Notes: generated by a model not told the origin, from the letters alone. A stretch of DNA of 49,931 nucleotides from Actinomycetes bacterium (GCA_023431405.1 JAEYVZ010000035.1:1-49931), one strand, 5' to 3'. Shown: positions 1 through 8,938, counted from the first letter of the stretch. Numbers and translations: made by a program.

Positions 1-1230
1 GCCGTCGACCACCCAGGGCTTCTGGCGGATCGTGCCCATGGCGACGATGCCCGACTCACCGGGGTTGATGATCGGCGTTCCCGCGTCCATCCCGAACACA
101 CCGATGTTGGTGATCGTGATCGTGCCGCCCTGCTGGTCGGCGGGCGAGGTCTTCCCCTCGCGCGCCGTGAGCGTCAGCCGCTCCAGAGCCCGCGCCAGCT
201 CCCGCATGCTGAGATCCTGCGCGTCTTTGATGTTGGGAACCAGGAGGCCCCGAGGGGTGGCCGCGGCGATGCCGAGGTTGACGTAGTTGCGCACGCGGAT
301 CTCGGCCGAACCGTCTTCGCGGTCGATCCACGCGGCGCCGACCATCGGGGTGCGGCGCACGGCCCAGATGACGGCGCGGGCCATGATGAGCAGCGGCGAG
401 ACCTTGATGTCGGCGAAGTCGGGCGAGGCCTTCAGCCGCTTGACCAGTTCCATCGTGCGCGTGGCGTCGACGTCGGTCCACACCGACACGTGCGGTGCGG
501 TGTACGCGGAGCGCACCATGCCGGATGCCGTGGCCTTGCGCACGCCCTTGACGGGAATCGCCTCTTCGCGGCCTTCCACGAGCGCGGGAGCGGGTCCGGT
601 GCCGCCGACGGATGCCACGGGGGCGCCGTTGCGGGCCACCGGAATCGTCTGCTCGCGCTCCGACGGAAGATCGGGCGTCGCGATGTTCCGGAAGACCGAC
701 GCCTGCTCGGCGTGCCGTACCACGTCGTCGCGAGTGACCTCACCGGCGGGACCGGACGGGCTCACCTGGGCGAGGTCGACCCCGAGGTCGCGGGCGAGCT
801 TGCGCACGGGCGGCTTCGCGACCACGCCGGCCGAGGCGCGCACGGCCTCCGCGCGCGGCGCGGGCCTGCTGCGACGGGACTTCACCGATCCGCCGGTGCC
901 GTATCCGACGAGCACCGAGCCCCCAGCATCCGGCTCCGCAGGCTTCTCGCCGTGCTCACTCTGTCCCGCCGATGCGTCGGGGGTGTTCGCCGCTCCGACG
1001 ATCGTGATGATGGGGGCGCCCACGTCGACGGTGTCACCCTCGGATGCCAGGAGCTCACCGATCGTGCCGGCGAACGGCGACGGCAGCTCGACGAGCGACT
1101 TCGCGGTCTCGATCTCGACGATGACGTCGTTGACGGCGATCTCGTCGCCGGGGGCGACGCGCCACTGCACGATCTCGGCCTCGGTGAGGCCTTCACCGAC
1201 GTCCGGCAGGTGGAAGGTCTGGATGCTCAT
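1..1230 (-). CDS. bkdC: 2-oxoacid dehydrogenase E2 (dihydrolipoamide acyltransferase), 3' end beyond window
   Basis: This is the acyltransferase core of a branched-chain 2-oxoacid dehydrogenase complex. It moves the acyl group from E1 to CoA through a swinging lipoyl arm. The frame is open from ATG at 1230 to the window edge (410 codons). It shows an N-terminal lipoyl domain (starts MSIQTFHLPDVGEG, with the lipoyl lysine in IETAKS at K44), a peripheral subunit-binding domain (KPPVRKLARDLGVDL), and a catalytic domain reaching INPGESGIVAMG...KPWVVDG. The terminal HxxxDG active site lies outside the window. It follows E1alpha and E1beta in one operon, 40 nt after E1beta. Actinobacterial pyruvate dehydrogenase normally uses a homodimeric AceE, so a branched-chain substrate (fatty-acid primer supply or Val/Leu/Ile breakdown) is more likely than pyruvate. 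That assignment is inferred. Confidence 0.93.
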   Translation of the reverse strand, partial: MSIQTFHLPDVGEGLTEAEIVQWRVAPGDEIAVNDVIVEIETAKSLVELPSPFAGTIGELLASEGDTVDVGAPIITIVGAANTPDASAGQSEHGEKPAEPDAGGSVLVGYGTGGSVKSRRSRPAPRAEAVRASAGVVAKPPVRKLARDLGVDLAQVSPSGPAGEVTRDDVVRHAEQASVFRNIATPDLPSEREQTIPVARNGAPVASVGGTGPAPALVEGREEAIPVKGVRKATASGMVRSAYTAPHVSVWTDVDATRTMELVKRLKASPDFADIKVSPLLIMARAVIWAVRRTPMVGAAWIDREDGSAEIRVRNYVNLGIAAATPRGLLVPNIKDAQDLSMRELARALERLTLTAREGKTSPADQQGGTITITNIGVFGMDAGTPIINPGESGIVAMGTIRQKPWVVDG

Positions 1231-1270
1231 CGTGGGTCCTCTCGATGTCCGCGAGGCGGACGGGCGGCGA

Positions 1271-2287
1271 TCAGTAGGCGAGGGCGCGGTCGACGGCCTC
1301 GAGGATGCGGTCGGCGTCGGGGAGGTACTGGCCCTCGAGCTTGGCCGGCGGGAACGGGGCGTCGAAGCCCGACACCCGCAGCACGGGCGCTTCGAGCGCG
1401 AAGAACGCCTTCTCCATCACGGTGGCGGCGACCTCCGACCCGAGCGAGGTGAAGCCCGGCGCTTCCTGCGCGTAGACCATGCGCCCGGTGCGGCGCACGG
1501 AGTCGAGGATCGGCCCGTAGTCGACGGGCGACAGCGAGCGCAGGTCGATGACCTCGCACGACGTGCCCTCGCCCTCCGCGAGCGCGGCGGCCTGCAGCAG
1601 CGTGGTGACCATCGCGCCATGCCCCACGAGGGTCACGTCGGTGCCGCGGCGCACGATGCGGGAGGCGTGCAGCGGCAGAGCGCGGGAGGTCGTGTCGACC
1701 TCCCCCTTGAGCCAGTACTTCGCCTTCGGCTCGAGGAAGATGACCGGGTCTTTCGACGTGATCGCATCCTGGATCATCCAGTACGCGTCGTTGGGCGTCG
1801 ACGGCGACACCACCCGCAGGCCGGGGGTGTGCGTGAAGTACGCCTCCGGACTCTCCTGGTGGTGCTCGACGGCGCCGATGTGCCCGCCGTAGGGAATCCG
1901 GATGACCACGGGGAACGACATCGCCCCCTCGTGACGGTTGGTGAGCTTCGCCAGCTGCGACGTGATCTGGTCGAAAGCCGGGAAGACGAAGCCGTCGAAC
2001 TGGATCTCGCACACCGGGCGGAACCCCGCCATCGCGAGTCCGATCGCGGTGCCGACGATGCCCGACTCGGCCAGCGGAGTGTCGAGCACGCGCCGTTCCC
2101 CGAACTCCGCCTGAAGGCCCTCGGTCACGCGGAAGACGCCGCCGAGGCGACCGATGTCCTCGCCCATGAGCAGCACATGGTCGTCGGCGGCGAGCGCCGC
2201 GCGCATGCCCGCGTTCAGCGCCTTCGCGAACGGCATCGTCTCCACACGCGGCTCCTGCGACGTCGACGTCATGATCTCGGTCGTCAT
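1271..2287 (-). CDS. bkdB: 2-oxoacid dehydrogenase E1 beta subunit
   Basis: A 338-aa transketolase-like beta subunit that pairs with E1alpha for thiamine-diphosphate-dependent decarboxylation of a 2-oxoacid. Family landmarks include MGEDIGRLGGVFRVTEGL near the N terminus, DTPLAESGIVGTAIGLAM, IQFDGFVFPAFDQI and IPYGGHIGAVEHHQES, followed by a C-terminal transketolase domain with EAPGFTSLGSEVAATV. Length is normal for the family. The ATG is one nt after the E1alpha stop (TGAGATG), which implies translational coupling. A second in-frame ATG six codons in is a possible alternative start. Confidence 0.95.
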   Translation of the reverse strand: MTTEIMTSTSQEPRVETMPFAKALNAGMRAALAADDHVLLMGEDIGRLGGVFRVTEGLQAEFGERRVLDTPLAESGIVGTAIGLAMAGFRPVCEIQFDGFVFPAFDQITSQLAKLTNRHEGAMSFPVVIRIPYGGHIGAVEHHQESPEAYFTHTPGLRVVSPSTPNDAYWMIQDAITSKDPVIFLEPKAKYWLKGEVDTTSRALPLHASRIVRRGTDVTLVGHGAMVTTLLQAAALAEGEGTSCEVIDLRSLSPVDYGPILDSVRRTGRMVYAQEAPGFTSLGSEVAATVMEKAFFALEAPVLRVSGFDAPFPPAKLEGQYLPDADRILEAVDRALAY

Positions 2288-2288
2288 C

Positions 2289-3413
2289 TCACGCCTCCTC
2301 GAACGATGCTTCGTAGTCGGCGAGCCAGCGCCTCTGCTCGTCGATGAGCGGGTGGGGTTCGCTGTACACGTGGGCGAAGATCACTTCGCGGTCGATCTCG
2401 CCGAGCTCGTTGGTGCGCACGCGCACATCGTCGGCGTATGCGGCGGCCTCGGCATCCACGTCGGCGAAGAACGACTCTGCCGCCCCTCGCCCCTGCAGGT
2501 AGGCGCGCATGCGCGCGATCGGATCGCGCTGCGCCCACGACGACTCCTCATCGGAAGTGCGGTACTTGGTGGGGTCGTCGCTCGTCGTGTGGGCGCCCAT
2601 GCGATAGGTCAGCGCTTCGATGGCGCGGGGGCCTTCGCCTGCCCGCGCCTCGTCGAGGGCGACCCGGCTCACCGCATAGCTGGCGAGGACGTCGTTGCCG
2701 TCGACCTGGATCGACGGGATGCCGTAGCCTGCGGCGCGGCGCACGAGCGGCACCGGAGACTGCGTCGCGACCGGCACGGAGATCGCCCATTGGTTGTTCT
2801 GGAGGAAGAAGACCTCGGGCGTGCGGTAGCTGGCCGCGAACACCATCGCCTCGTGCACGTCGCCCTGGCTCGACGACCCGTCGCCGTAATAGACGAGCAC
2901 GGCCTCGTCGCGGTCCGGGTCACCGGCGCCGGAGCGTCCGTCGAACGCGAGGCCCATCGCGAGCCCTGTCGCGTGGAGCGTCTGCGAACCCAGCACCAGC
3001 GTGTAGATGTGGGTGTTGCCGTTCTTGGGATCGGTCGGGTCCCATCCGCCGTGCGTCAGGCCGCGCATGAGACGGATGATGTCGACCGGGTCGACGCCGC
3101 GGATGGTGCACACGACGTGCTCGCGGTACGACGGGAAGAGGTGGTCCTGCCGGCGCGCAGCTCGGGCGGAGCCCACCTGCGCGGCCTCCTGACCGAACGA
3201 CGGCGGCCACAGCGCGAGCTGCCCCTGGCGCTGAAGGTGGGTCGCCTGGCGGTCGAATGCGCGCACCACGACCATGTCGCGGTAGAACGTCTCGAGCTCG
3301 GCGTCGGTGAGTGCGTCGATGAGCGGCAGGTAGCGCTCGGCTTCGCGAGTGGGGGCGAACGTCCCGTCCGCCGCCAGGACGCGCACGAGGGCGGGGTCGT
3401 CAGGCGGGGTCAT
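2289..3413 (-). CDS. bkdA: 2-oxoacid dehydrogenase E1 alpha subunit
   Basis: A 374-aa TPP-binding alpha subunit, first gene of the operon. The TPP motif is plain: GDGSSSQGDVHEAM at residues 177-190, closing with NN at 206-207. It is preceded by PSYREHVVCTIRGVDP and the LTHGGWDPTDPKNGNTHIY segment typical of BCKDH-like E1alpha. A C-terminal YRMGAHTTSDDPTKYR segment matches the phosphorylation-loop region of the family. A TAGCGT box (3420-3425) ends 6 nt before the ATG and no Shine-Dalgarno is present, so the operon mRNA is probably leaderless. Confidence 0.95.
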   Translation of the reverse strand: MTPPDDPALVRVLAADGTFAPTREAERYLPLIDALTDAELETFYRDMVVVRAFDRQATHLQRQGQLALWPPSFGQEAAQVGSARAARRQDHLFPSYREHVVCTIRGVDPVDIIRLMRGLTHGGWDPTDPKNGNTHIYTLVLGSQTLHATGLAMGLAFDGRSGAGDPDRDEAVLVYYGDGSSSQGDVHEAMVFAASYRTPEVFFLQNNQWAISVPVATQSPVPLVRRAAGYGIPSIQVDGNDVLASYAVSRVALDEARAGEGPRAIEALTYRMGAHTTSDDPTKYRTSDEESSWAQRDPIARMRAYLQGRGAAESFFADVDAEAAAYADDVRVRTNELGEIDREVIFAHVYSEPHPLIDEQRRWLADYEASFEEA

Positions 3414-3419
3414 GTACCC

Positions 3420-3425
3420 ACGCTA
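3420..3425 (-). promoter_or_regulatory. -10 box of a probable leaderless promoter for the E1alpha-E1beta-E2 operon
   Basis: TAGCGT lies 6 nt upstream of the E1alpha ATG, with no ribosome-binding site between. The same hexamer at the same distance precedes the genes at 11570 and 21709. The 159-bp gap to the upstream GH13 gene (3414-3572) shows nothing else recognisable. Confidence 0.5.
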
Positions 3426-3572
3426 ACGCCCTGCGCATACGCGTCTCTGCATGGGTTCGACAATGGATGCCGCCGATCGCCGTATTGGGGGCACAACGGC
3501 GACCGTGCCTCGAGGGCGCTCACGGCCGCGCGTGCATGTGCGTGCTCCCCGCCGCGTCCTTGCGTGTGCCGG

Positions 3573-5183
3573 TCAGCGCGGGTCGATCGCGTCGAGATCG
3601 AAGACGCCGCATCCGAAGGGCGCGAGGTGCACGGCGACATCCGTCACCGATGCCCCCGAGGAGAGGAGGTCGACGGGAGGCGCCCCGGCATCCGCCCCCA
3701 CCTCGGCGAGCAAGACCTCGTGGGACTGTGCCGACGGGTTGAGCGCGATCAGCAGACTGCCACGGCGGAAGACGAACGGCGCCCCGGTGGCGAGGACCTC
3801 GATCGGCGCCCGTGCGGCCACGCGTGCGTCGTTGCGGCGGAGCGCGATCGCTGCGCGCACGAACCGCAGGAGCGACCCGGGGTCGTCGAGCTGATCGGCG
3901 ACTGTCGGCCGCAGGGGATCGGGGTCTTCGGGCAGGTACCGCGACGATGCGACGGGAGCAGCAGTCGTCGGCAGATCGCCCCACTGCATCGGGGTGCGTG
4001 ATCCGGCCCGCTCATAGGCGGGCCCGAGCGACGACCCCTCGAGCGACGCCAGCCCCGGCACATAGCGCATGCCGATCTCGTCGCCGTAGTAGATCGACGG
4101 CATCGACGGCCAGGTGAGGGTCAGCAGGAGCGCGGGGCGCACCTGGTCGGCCGTGCGCGCGCCGGCCACGAGTCGCGTGAAGTCGTGGTTGGCGGTGGGC
4201 AGCCCGGTGAGGCCCGTCGAGCCGGCGGCGTCGATCGCGGCGGTCGCGGCACGCCACGCGTCGACGAAGTACGCGGCATCCGCGGTGCCCGCGGCATCCG
4301 CCCATGCCACCTGAGGCTCCCACGCCTCATGCACGGTTCCGGCTCCGTTGTTCCAGAGCGTCTTGAGCGCCCTGCCGTCATCGTCTCCCCCGAACTGCAG
4401 GAAGAAGTCGACGTCGAACCCGGCCGGCACGGCCCGCGCGGGGTCGCCCCATTCGGAGATGAGGATGTTGCCCGGATGCCGCGCGTCGAGCCGCGCCCGC
4501 ACCTCGCCCCAGAGCCTGCCCGTCTCGACGTGTCGGGGGTCGTCTTTCACGAGCGAGGCCGCCATGTCGACGCGGAAGCCCTGCACGCCGCGCGCGTACC
4601 ACCCGGAGATGATGTCGACGAGCGCGTCGCGGTTCTGCCGCGGACCGGCGGCGTCGACGGGCTGCCGCCACGGCTCCGCCGCATCGGGACGCGCGTACCC
4701 GAAGTTCAGTGCCGGCTGGAACGCGAAGAAGTTGGGCTTGTACCAGTCGCCGCGCGCACCCGGCCCGGGTTCGAACCCCGGGGCGGGGGTCGGGCTCCAG
4801 ACGTAACGGTCGTCGTCGGGATCGTCGGCGGACGCCGTGAACCACGGATGCTGATCGGAGGTGTGCCCGGCGACCAGGTCGAGGAGCACGGCGATGCCGC
4901 GCGCGTCGGCCGCCTCGATCAGCCGGTCGAACGCCGGATCGCCGCCGTACCGCGGGTCGATGCGGTCGAAGTCGGCGACGTCGTAGCCGGCGTCACGCAT
5001 CGGGGAGACGAAGCAGGGGTTGATCCACACGGCGTCGACGCCGAGCCACGCGAGGTAGTCGAGGCGCGCGGCGATGCCGTCGAGGTCGCCCATGCCGTCG
5101 CCGTCGGCGTCCGCGAAGCTCTGCGGGTACACCTGATAGAGAACGATGCGGTCGAGGCGCTCGCGAAGCAGGGGACGCACCAT
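3573..5183 (-). CDS. GH13 alpha-glucosidase family enzyme
   Basis: A 536-aa cytoplasmic glycoside hydrolase of family 13, acting on alpha-glucosides such as maltodextrins, trehalulose-type sugars or sucrose. It begins MVRPLLRERLDRIVLYQVYP and has DGIAARLDYLAWLGVDAVWI (beta-2/3 region), GFRVDMAAS with nucleophile D206, LISEWGDP with acid/base E244, and ANHDF (H333, D334) for the transition-state stabiliser. There is no signal peptide. The frame stays open further upstream, but this ATG is 7 nt after the aminotransferase stop, begins the family homology, and has TGAGG as a weak ribosome-binding site. It is co-transcribed with the aminotransferase. The substrate cannot be told from sequence. Confidence 0.88.
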   Translation of the reverse strand: MVRPLLRERLDRIVLYQVYPQSFADADGDGMGDLDGIAARLDYLAWLGVDAVWINPCFVSPMRDAGYDVADFDRIDPRYGGDPAFDRLIEAADARGIAVLLDLVAGHTSDQHPWFTASADDPDDDRYVWSPTPAPGFEPGPGARGDWYKPNFFAFQPALNFGYARPDAAEPWRQPVDAAGPRQNRDALVDIISGWYARGVQGFRVDMAASLVKDDPRHVETGRLWGEVRARLDARHPGNILISEWGDPARAVPAGFDVDFFLQFGGDDDGRALKTLWNNGAGTVHEAWEPQVAWADAAGTADAAYFVDAWRAATAAIDAAGSTGLTGLPTANHDFTRLVAGARTADQVRPALLLTLTWPSMPSIYYGDEIGMRYVPGLASLEGSSLGPAYERAGSRTPMQWGDLPTTAAPVASSRYLPEDPDPLRPTVADQLDDPGSLLRFVRAAIALRRNDARVAARAPIEVLATGAPFVFRRGSLLIALNPSAQSHEVLLAEVGADAGAPPVDLLSSGASVTDVAVHLAPFGCGVFDLDAIDPR

Positions 5184-5190
5184 CGGGGCC

Positions 5191-6255
5191 TCAGGGAAGC
5201 TGGGCGGCGGCGACCGCCACGACCCGGTCGAGCGAGTCCTCTTCGCCCACCGAGACGCGGATGCCGTCGCCGGCGAACGGACGCACGATGAGGCCGGCCT
5301 CTTCGAAGGCGGCGGCCACCTGCAGCGTGCGCTCGGCGGCCGGGAGCCACACGAAGTTGCCCTGCGCCTGCGGCACGTCCCACCCGGCGTCGCGCAGCCG
5401 TGCGGCGAGGCGGTCGCGACGATCGGCGAGCACCCGCACACGCTCGAGCAGCTCGGCTTCGGCGTCGAGGCTCGCGAGTGCCGCCTCTTCAGCGGCAGCG
5501 GTCACCGACAGCGGAATGCCGGTGGAGCGGGCGGCGTCGAGGATGCGGGGGTGTCCGATCGCGTAGCCGATGCGCAGCCCGGCGAGTCCGTAGGCCTTCG
5601 AGAAGGTGCGCAGCACCACCACGTTCTCGCGCCCCGACGCGATGACGCGACGGCCGTCGACGGCGTCGGGGTCGGTCACGAATTCGATGTAGGCCTCGTC
5701 GAGGATGATGAGCACGTCACGCGGCACCGCATCGACGAAGGCGTCGAACTCGGCCTGGGTCACAACGGGGCCGGTGGGGTTGTTGGGGCTGCACACGATC
5801 ACGAGACGGGTGCGGTCGGTGACCGCCTCCGCCATCGCCGCCAGATCGTGACGCCCGCCCTCTGCGAGGGGGACCATGACGGCCTTCGCGCCCGGCACGA
5901 CCGCCACCCCGGGATACGCCTCGAATGAGCGCCACGCGAAGACGATCTCGTCGCCCGGTCCGCTGGTGGCCTGCGCGAGCTGGAAGAGGATCGACACCGA
6001 GCCCGCCGCGACGTGCACCGCGTCGTCCGAGACGGCGAAGCGCTCGGCGAGTCGGTGCCGCAGCCGGGGCGAGGAGGCGTCGGGGTAGCGGTTGACTCCG
6101 GTGGTGCGTGCGAGGGCGGCCACGACGCCCGGGAGCGGGTCGAACGGGTTCTCGTTGCTCGACAGCTTGAAGGCGTCGGCGCCTGCCTGCTTGCCCTGCC
6201 GGTACGCGGGCAGCGCGGCGATCTCTGGACGAATGCGCACGGGAGAGTCGGTCAC
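5191..6255 (-). CDS. pat: aromatic amino acid / histidinol-phosphate aminotransferase (Pat/HisC2 type)
   Basis: A 354-aa fold-type I PLP aminotransferase. The Schiff-base lysine is K220 in RTFSKAYGLAGLRIGYAIG, the PLP-ring aspartate D186 in ILDEAYIEF, and the substrate region NPTGP follows residue 158. N-terminal LSSNENPFDPLPGV is the HisC/Pat signature. The protein resembles actinobacterial Pat (phenylalanine aminotransferase) more than the his-operon HisC, and no his genes lie nearby, so aromatic amino acid synthesis is favoured over histidine synthesis. GTG start; TAGACT (6262-6267) lies 6 nt upstream, suggesting a leaderless transcript. Paired with a GH13 enzyme for no evident metabolic reason. 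Confidence 0.88.
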   Translation of the reverse strand: MTDSPVRIRPEIAALPAYRQGKQAGADAFKLSSNENPFDPLPGVVAALARTTGVNRYPDASSPRLRHRLAERFAVSDDAVHVAAGSVSILFQLAQATSGPGDEIVFAWRSFEAYPGVAVVPGAKAVMVPLAEGGRHDLAAMAEAVTDRTRLVIVCSPNNPTGPVVTQAEFDAFVDAVPRDVLIILDEAYIEFVTDPDAVDGRRVIASGRENVVVLRTFSKAYGLAGLRIGYAIGHPRILDAARSTGIPLSVTAAAEEAALASLDAEAELLERVRVLADRRDRLAARLRDAGWDVPQAQGNFVWLPAAERTLQVAAAFEEAGLIVRPFAGDGIRVSVGEEDSLDRVVAVAAAQLP

Positions 6256-6326
6256 GCGACGAGTCTACGGATGCCACGCCGATCGGCCATTCCCTGACCT
6301 GGGCGGCCGTGGAAGACTGACCGACT

Positions 6327-6725
6327 ATGAGATTCCTCATCCGCGTCGTCATCAATGCGTTCGCCATCTGGGTCGTGAGCCTGATCGAGCCGCTGCGGGT
6401 GGAGGTGATCGCTTTCGAGCCCGGCGAGACCCTCCAGCTCGTGCTGACTCTGCTGGCCATCGCCGCCGTGTTCGCGATCGTCAACACTCTCATCGGGACG
6501 GTGCTGAAGATCCTGGCGTTCCCGCTGTACATCCTGACGTTGGGCCTCATCTCGATCGTGATCAACGGCTTCCTGCTGTGGCTGACGGCATGGACGACCC
6601 TGTGGTGGGGTTGGGGGCTGCGCGTCGAGGACTTCTGGCTGGGCGTCGTCGCGGCGCTGGTCATCTCGCTCATCAACTGGGTGTTCGGCATCATCCTGCG
6701 TCCGCAGCTCAAGCGGGGCCGCTGA
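6327..6725 (+). CDS. PF04020-type (phage holin family 4) small membrane protein
   Basis: A 132-aa inner-membrane protein with four hydrophobic segments: residues about 3-22, 36-58, 63-88 and 107-122. Its ends carry basic residues (MRFLIRVV, RPQLKRGR). It matches the PF04020 'phage holin' family, a housekeeping membrane family found on many actinobacterial chromosomes with no demonstrated holin activity. It is transcribed divergently from pat across 71 bp. Its last 17 nt overlap the 3' end of the convergent hydrolase gene. Function unknown. Confidence 0.8.
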   Translation: MRFLIRVVINAFAIWVVSLIEPLRVEVIAFEPGETLQLVLTLLAIAAVFAIVNTLIGTVLKILAFPLYILTLGLISIVINGFLLWLTAWTTLWWGWGLRVEDFWLGVVAALVISLINWVFGIILRPQLKRGR

Positions 6726-8016
6726 GCGCAGCGCGCCCTCCCCGCGCGGACGCGGTGGGAGCCGGCGTGCGTTCTCGGTGCGCGCCGTACATGATCGCGG
6801 TGGCCGCTCCCGCCGCCGACAGACTCTCCAGCCGAGCGCGCACCGTGTCGACACGCGGGTCGTCGCTGCGGTCGAGAAGCGCGGCGGTCTCAAGATAGGC
6901 GGCGAGGTGATGCGACGAGAGCGTGAGGTCGTCGGGCCGCACCTGGGGGTCGAAGACGCGCTCCACGACAAGCGAGTCACGTGACCCCGCGGCGGTGGGG
7001 ATGCCCCCAGCCGCGAGCGCGGCGACCGGGTCGTCGAGGTGTCGCAGCGTCACCTGCAGCGCGTCGCCCGGAAGCGCAGCCTGCACAGGACTGGCGACGG
7101 CGACGAGACTGCGCACGTCGAAGCCGCCGTCGCGTGCGAGATGCGTCGCGAGCATGGCGCCCTGGGAGTGCCCGACGATGTGCACGGGGTCTCCCCTTCG
7201 CGCCCCCGCGAGGTGCACCGCCTGTTCGACGGCGGCATATGACGCCGACCGCTGCCGCGTGTAGAGCTCGATGTTCGACTGCATGTCCCACGCGTCGTCG
7301 CCGCCGTGGGTGAAGGTCTGCGTGCCGGCGATGTAGACGACGTACTGGCGTCCGGCCGTGTCGTCGCCGTAGACCTCCACCCGCACGCGTGCGTCGCCGT
7401 CGCCGGGGGTGCGGGCGATCAACTCCTCGATCGAGGCGGGGGCGCGCGTGGGCGCGCGCGAGAGCTCACGGACGGCGACCGGCCCGGAATCGCCTCGAAG
7501 GGGCGCCGCTCCCCCGGGCACCGCGCCGAGCCCGGCCGCTCGCACCGCCGCCAGCAACGAGGAGACGAGCTGCGCGACGTCCCAGAACGGACCGAGAGCA
7601 CCTCGGAGCTGCTGCTCCACTGCCCCGTGGCGGCTCGCGCGCCACGCGGCGAGCAGGCGTTCCGCCTCAAACTCCGCTCCCCCGGCGACAGCCCCTTCGG
7701 CGCCCGTTCCCCGCGCCACGGGCCCCGTTCCCGCCATCCGAGCCGCGACTGCTCTCTCGAGGGCTTCGTACACATCGGCGCGGTGACGCAGCGCATCGGC
7801 GAGAGCGAGCGCCCGCGACTCGGCATCGTGGACGGGGATCAGCGGGAACGGCACCGGGAGCCGGCGCTCGCGGGCGGCGTCCTCCGCGCGCGACACGAGG
7901 CGGCGCACCTCGTCGCAGCCGTCGGCCAGCTGCCGGATGTCGTCGGCCGCGCGACGCAGCGTCGTCGTGTCGACCGCGACCGCCCCGCCGGAGCGGATGT
8001 CGAGAGCGTCGCTCAC
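6709..8016 (-). CDS. alpha/beta hydrolase with helical N-terminal region, possible type VII-linked lipase
   Basis: A 435-aa protein with two parts. The N-terminal ~160 residues are helical and Ala/Arg-rich (VDTTTLRRAADDIRQLADGC), as in WXG100/LXG-like leaders. The C-terminal half has an alpha/beta hydrolase core, with the oxyanion strand YVVYIAGTQ, the nucleophile elbow GHSQG (S284) and late SSHH supplying the probable His. GTG at 8016 is preferred because it overlaps the stop of the upstream 85-aa gene (GTGA); the 20 codons upstream are not protein-like. Paired with a WxS-containing small protein, it may be a secreted or contact-dependent lipase/esterase. That role is inferred, as no ESX machinery lies in the window. 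Confidence 0.72.
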   Translation of the reverse strand: MSDALDIRSGGAVAVDTTTLRRAADDIRQLADGCDEVRRLVSRAEDAARERRLPVPFPLIPVHDAESRALALADALRHRADVYEALERAVAARMAGTGPVARGTGAEGAVAGGAEFEAERLLAAWRASRHGAVEQQLRGALGPFWDVAQLVSSLLAAVRAAGLGAVPGGAAPLRGDSGPVAVRELSRAPTRAPASIEELIARTPGDGDARVRVEVYGDDTAGRQYVVYIAGTQTFTHGGDDAWDMQSNIELYTRQRSASYAAVEQAVHLAGARRGDPVHIVGHSQGAMLATHLARDGGFDVRSLVAVASPVQAALPGDALQVTLRHLDDPVAALAAGGIPTAAGSRDSLVVERVFDPQVRPDDLTLSSHHLAAYLETAALLDRSDDPRVDTVRARLESLSAAGAATAIMYGAHRERTPAPTASARGGRAALSGPA

Positions 8017-8270
8017 AGGTCGCCCGCCTCGCGGGCGGCGCGGGCCAGCGCCGCCCGCCGGAGGTCGTCGTCCCATCGCGAGAGGCGCGCCTCGATGCGG
8101 TCGAGCAGGCCGAGCCAGTCGGCCAGAGCCACGCCGAACTCCCGTGCCGACGGCGAACGCCAGGCCATCGCCGACGCCAGCCGCGGTCCCCGGCGGCGGA
8201 CCTCCGTCAGCGCTTCCCGTGCGCGGCCCAGCAGCGCCCGGGCATCGGCAGCGGCATCCGTGTCTGTCAT
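8013..8270 (-). CDS. 85-aa WXG100-like small protein
   Basis: A short all-helical protein. Its centre reads MAWRSPSAREFGVALADWLG, fitting the W-x-(G/S)-x-x-A-x-x-F pattern at the turn of WXG100 helical hairpins. It is flanked by a helix rich in Ala/Arg on each side. Its stop codon overlaps the start of the hydrolase gene (GTGA), so the two are translationally coupled, as ESX substrate pairs usually are. The family call rests on this one motif and on context, and could be coincidental in an Ala/Arg-rich sequence. The 132 bp upstream (8271-8402) is shared with the divergent phosphatase gene. Confidence 0.55.
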   Translation of the reverse strand: MTDTDAAADARALLGRAREALTEVRRRGPRLASAMAWRSPSAREFGVALADWLGLLDRIEARLSRWDDDLRRAALARAAREAGDL

Positions 8271-8402
8271 GGACGACAGCGTGCCGGGTGGCGGCCGCGG
8301 GCCGTTCTTCGAGCGCTCGGACCGTGAACCGGGCGCGCAGTGCCGTAGCTGTGGAGGAGGCGGACCTGTGCAGGACGGCCGGAATCCCCCCAGAATAGGT
8401 GG

Positions 8403-8909
8403 GTGGCTACGCGAGACGACCCCTTCCGGGTGGTGTTCGTCTGCACGGGCAACATCTGCCGCTCACCGATGGCCGAGGTGGTCTTCCGCTGGTTCGCCGA
8501 CCAATCGGGCCTCGGTGACCGCGTCGTCTCGGCGAGCGCCGGCACCGGCGACTGGCACGTGGGAGAGCGCGCCGACGCCCGCACCCTCACCGCACTCGCC
8601 GGGCGCGGGTACGACGGATCACGCCACCGTGCCCGCCAGTTCACTCCCGCCGACTTCGACCGCTTCGACCTCGTCGTCGCGCTCGACCGCTCCCACGAGC
8701 GCATCCTCGCGGGCTGGGCCCGCACACCCGTCGACACCGACAAGCTCGCGCTGCTGCTCTCCTTCGATCCCGCCGCGGGCGGCAACCTCGACGTGCCCGA
8801 TCCGTACTACGCGGGCCCGCAGATGTTCGATGAGGTGCTCGGTATGATCGAAAGCGCGAGCCGGGCGCTCTTCCGGCAGCTCGAACCAGCTATCCGACCG
8901 ACGTCCTGA
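8403..8909 (+). CDS. low-molecular-weight protein-tyrosine-phosphatase
   Basis: A 168-aa cytoplasmic phosphatase. The P-loop VCTGNICRS has nucleophile C14 and R20, and DVPDPYYAG near residue 134 supplies the general acid aspartate. Targets in actinobacteria include tyrosine-phosphorylated proteins involved in polysaccharide and signalling pathways; the target here is unknown. GTG start: CAGAAT (8391-8396) ends 6 nt upstream, so the mRNA is probably leaderless. The purB gene follows 29 nt later on the same strand and may be partly co-transcribed. Confidence 0.92.
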   Translation: MATRDDPFRVVFVCTGNICRSPMAEVVFRWFADQSGLGDRVVSASAGTGDWHVGERADARTLTALAGRGYDGSRHRARQFTPADFDRFDLVVALDRSHERILAGWARTPVDTDKLALLLSFDPAAGGNLDVPDPYYAGPQMFDEVLGMIESASRALFRQLEPAIRPTS

Positions 8910-8938
8910 GCGCCCGTCATCTCACCGATCGGAGCCTC

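Noticed and set aside
287..2347. Long antisense open frame (686 codons) opposite the dehydrogenase genes
   Set aside because: It is antisense to clear E2 and E1beta genes, is dominated by Arg/Ala/Gly/Ser, and reflects high-GC third positions. The same applies to long frames at 2154-4001, 13567-15126, 16131-17495 and 19934-21892.
4766..4782. tRNA T-arm-like GGGTTCGAACCCC
   Set aside because: It lies inside the GH13 coding frame, and no acceptor, D- or anticodon stem can be folded around it.
6327..6725. Phage holin and therefore a prophage
   Set aside because: PF04020 proteins are common chromosomal membrane proteins, and no phage gene lies nearby.
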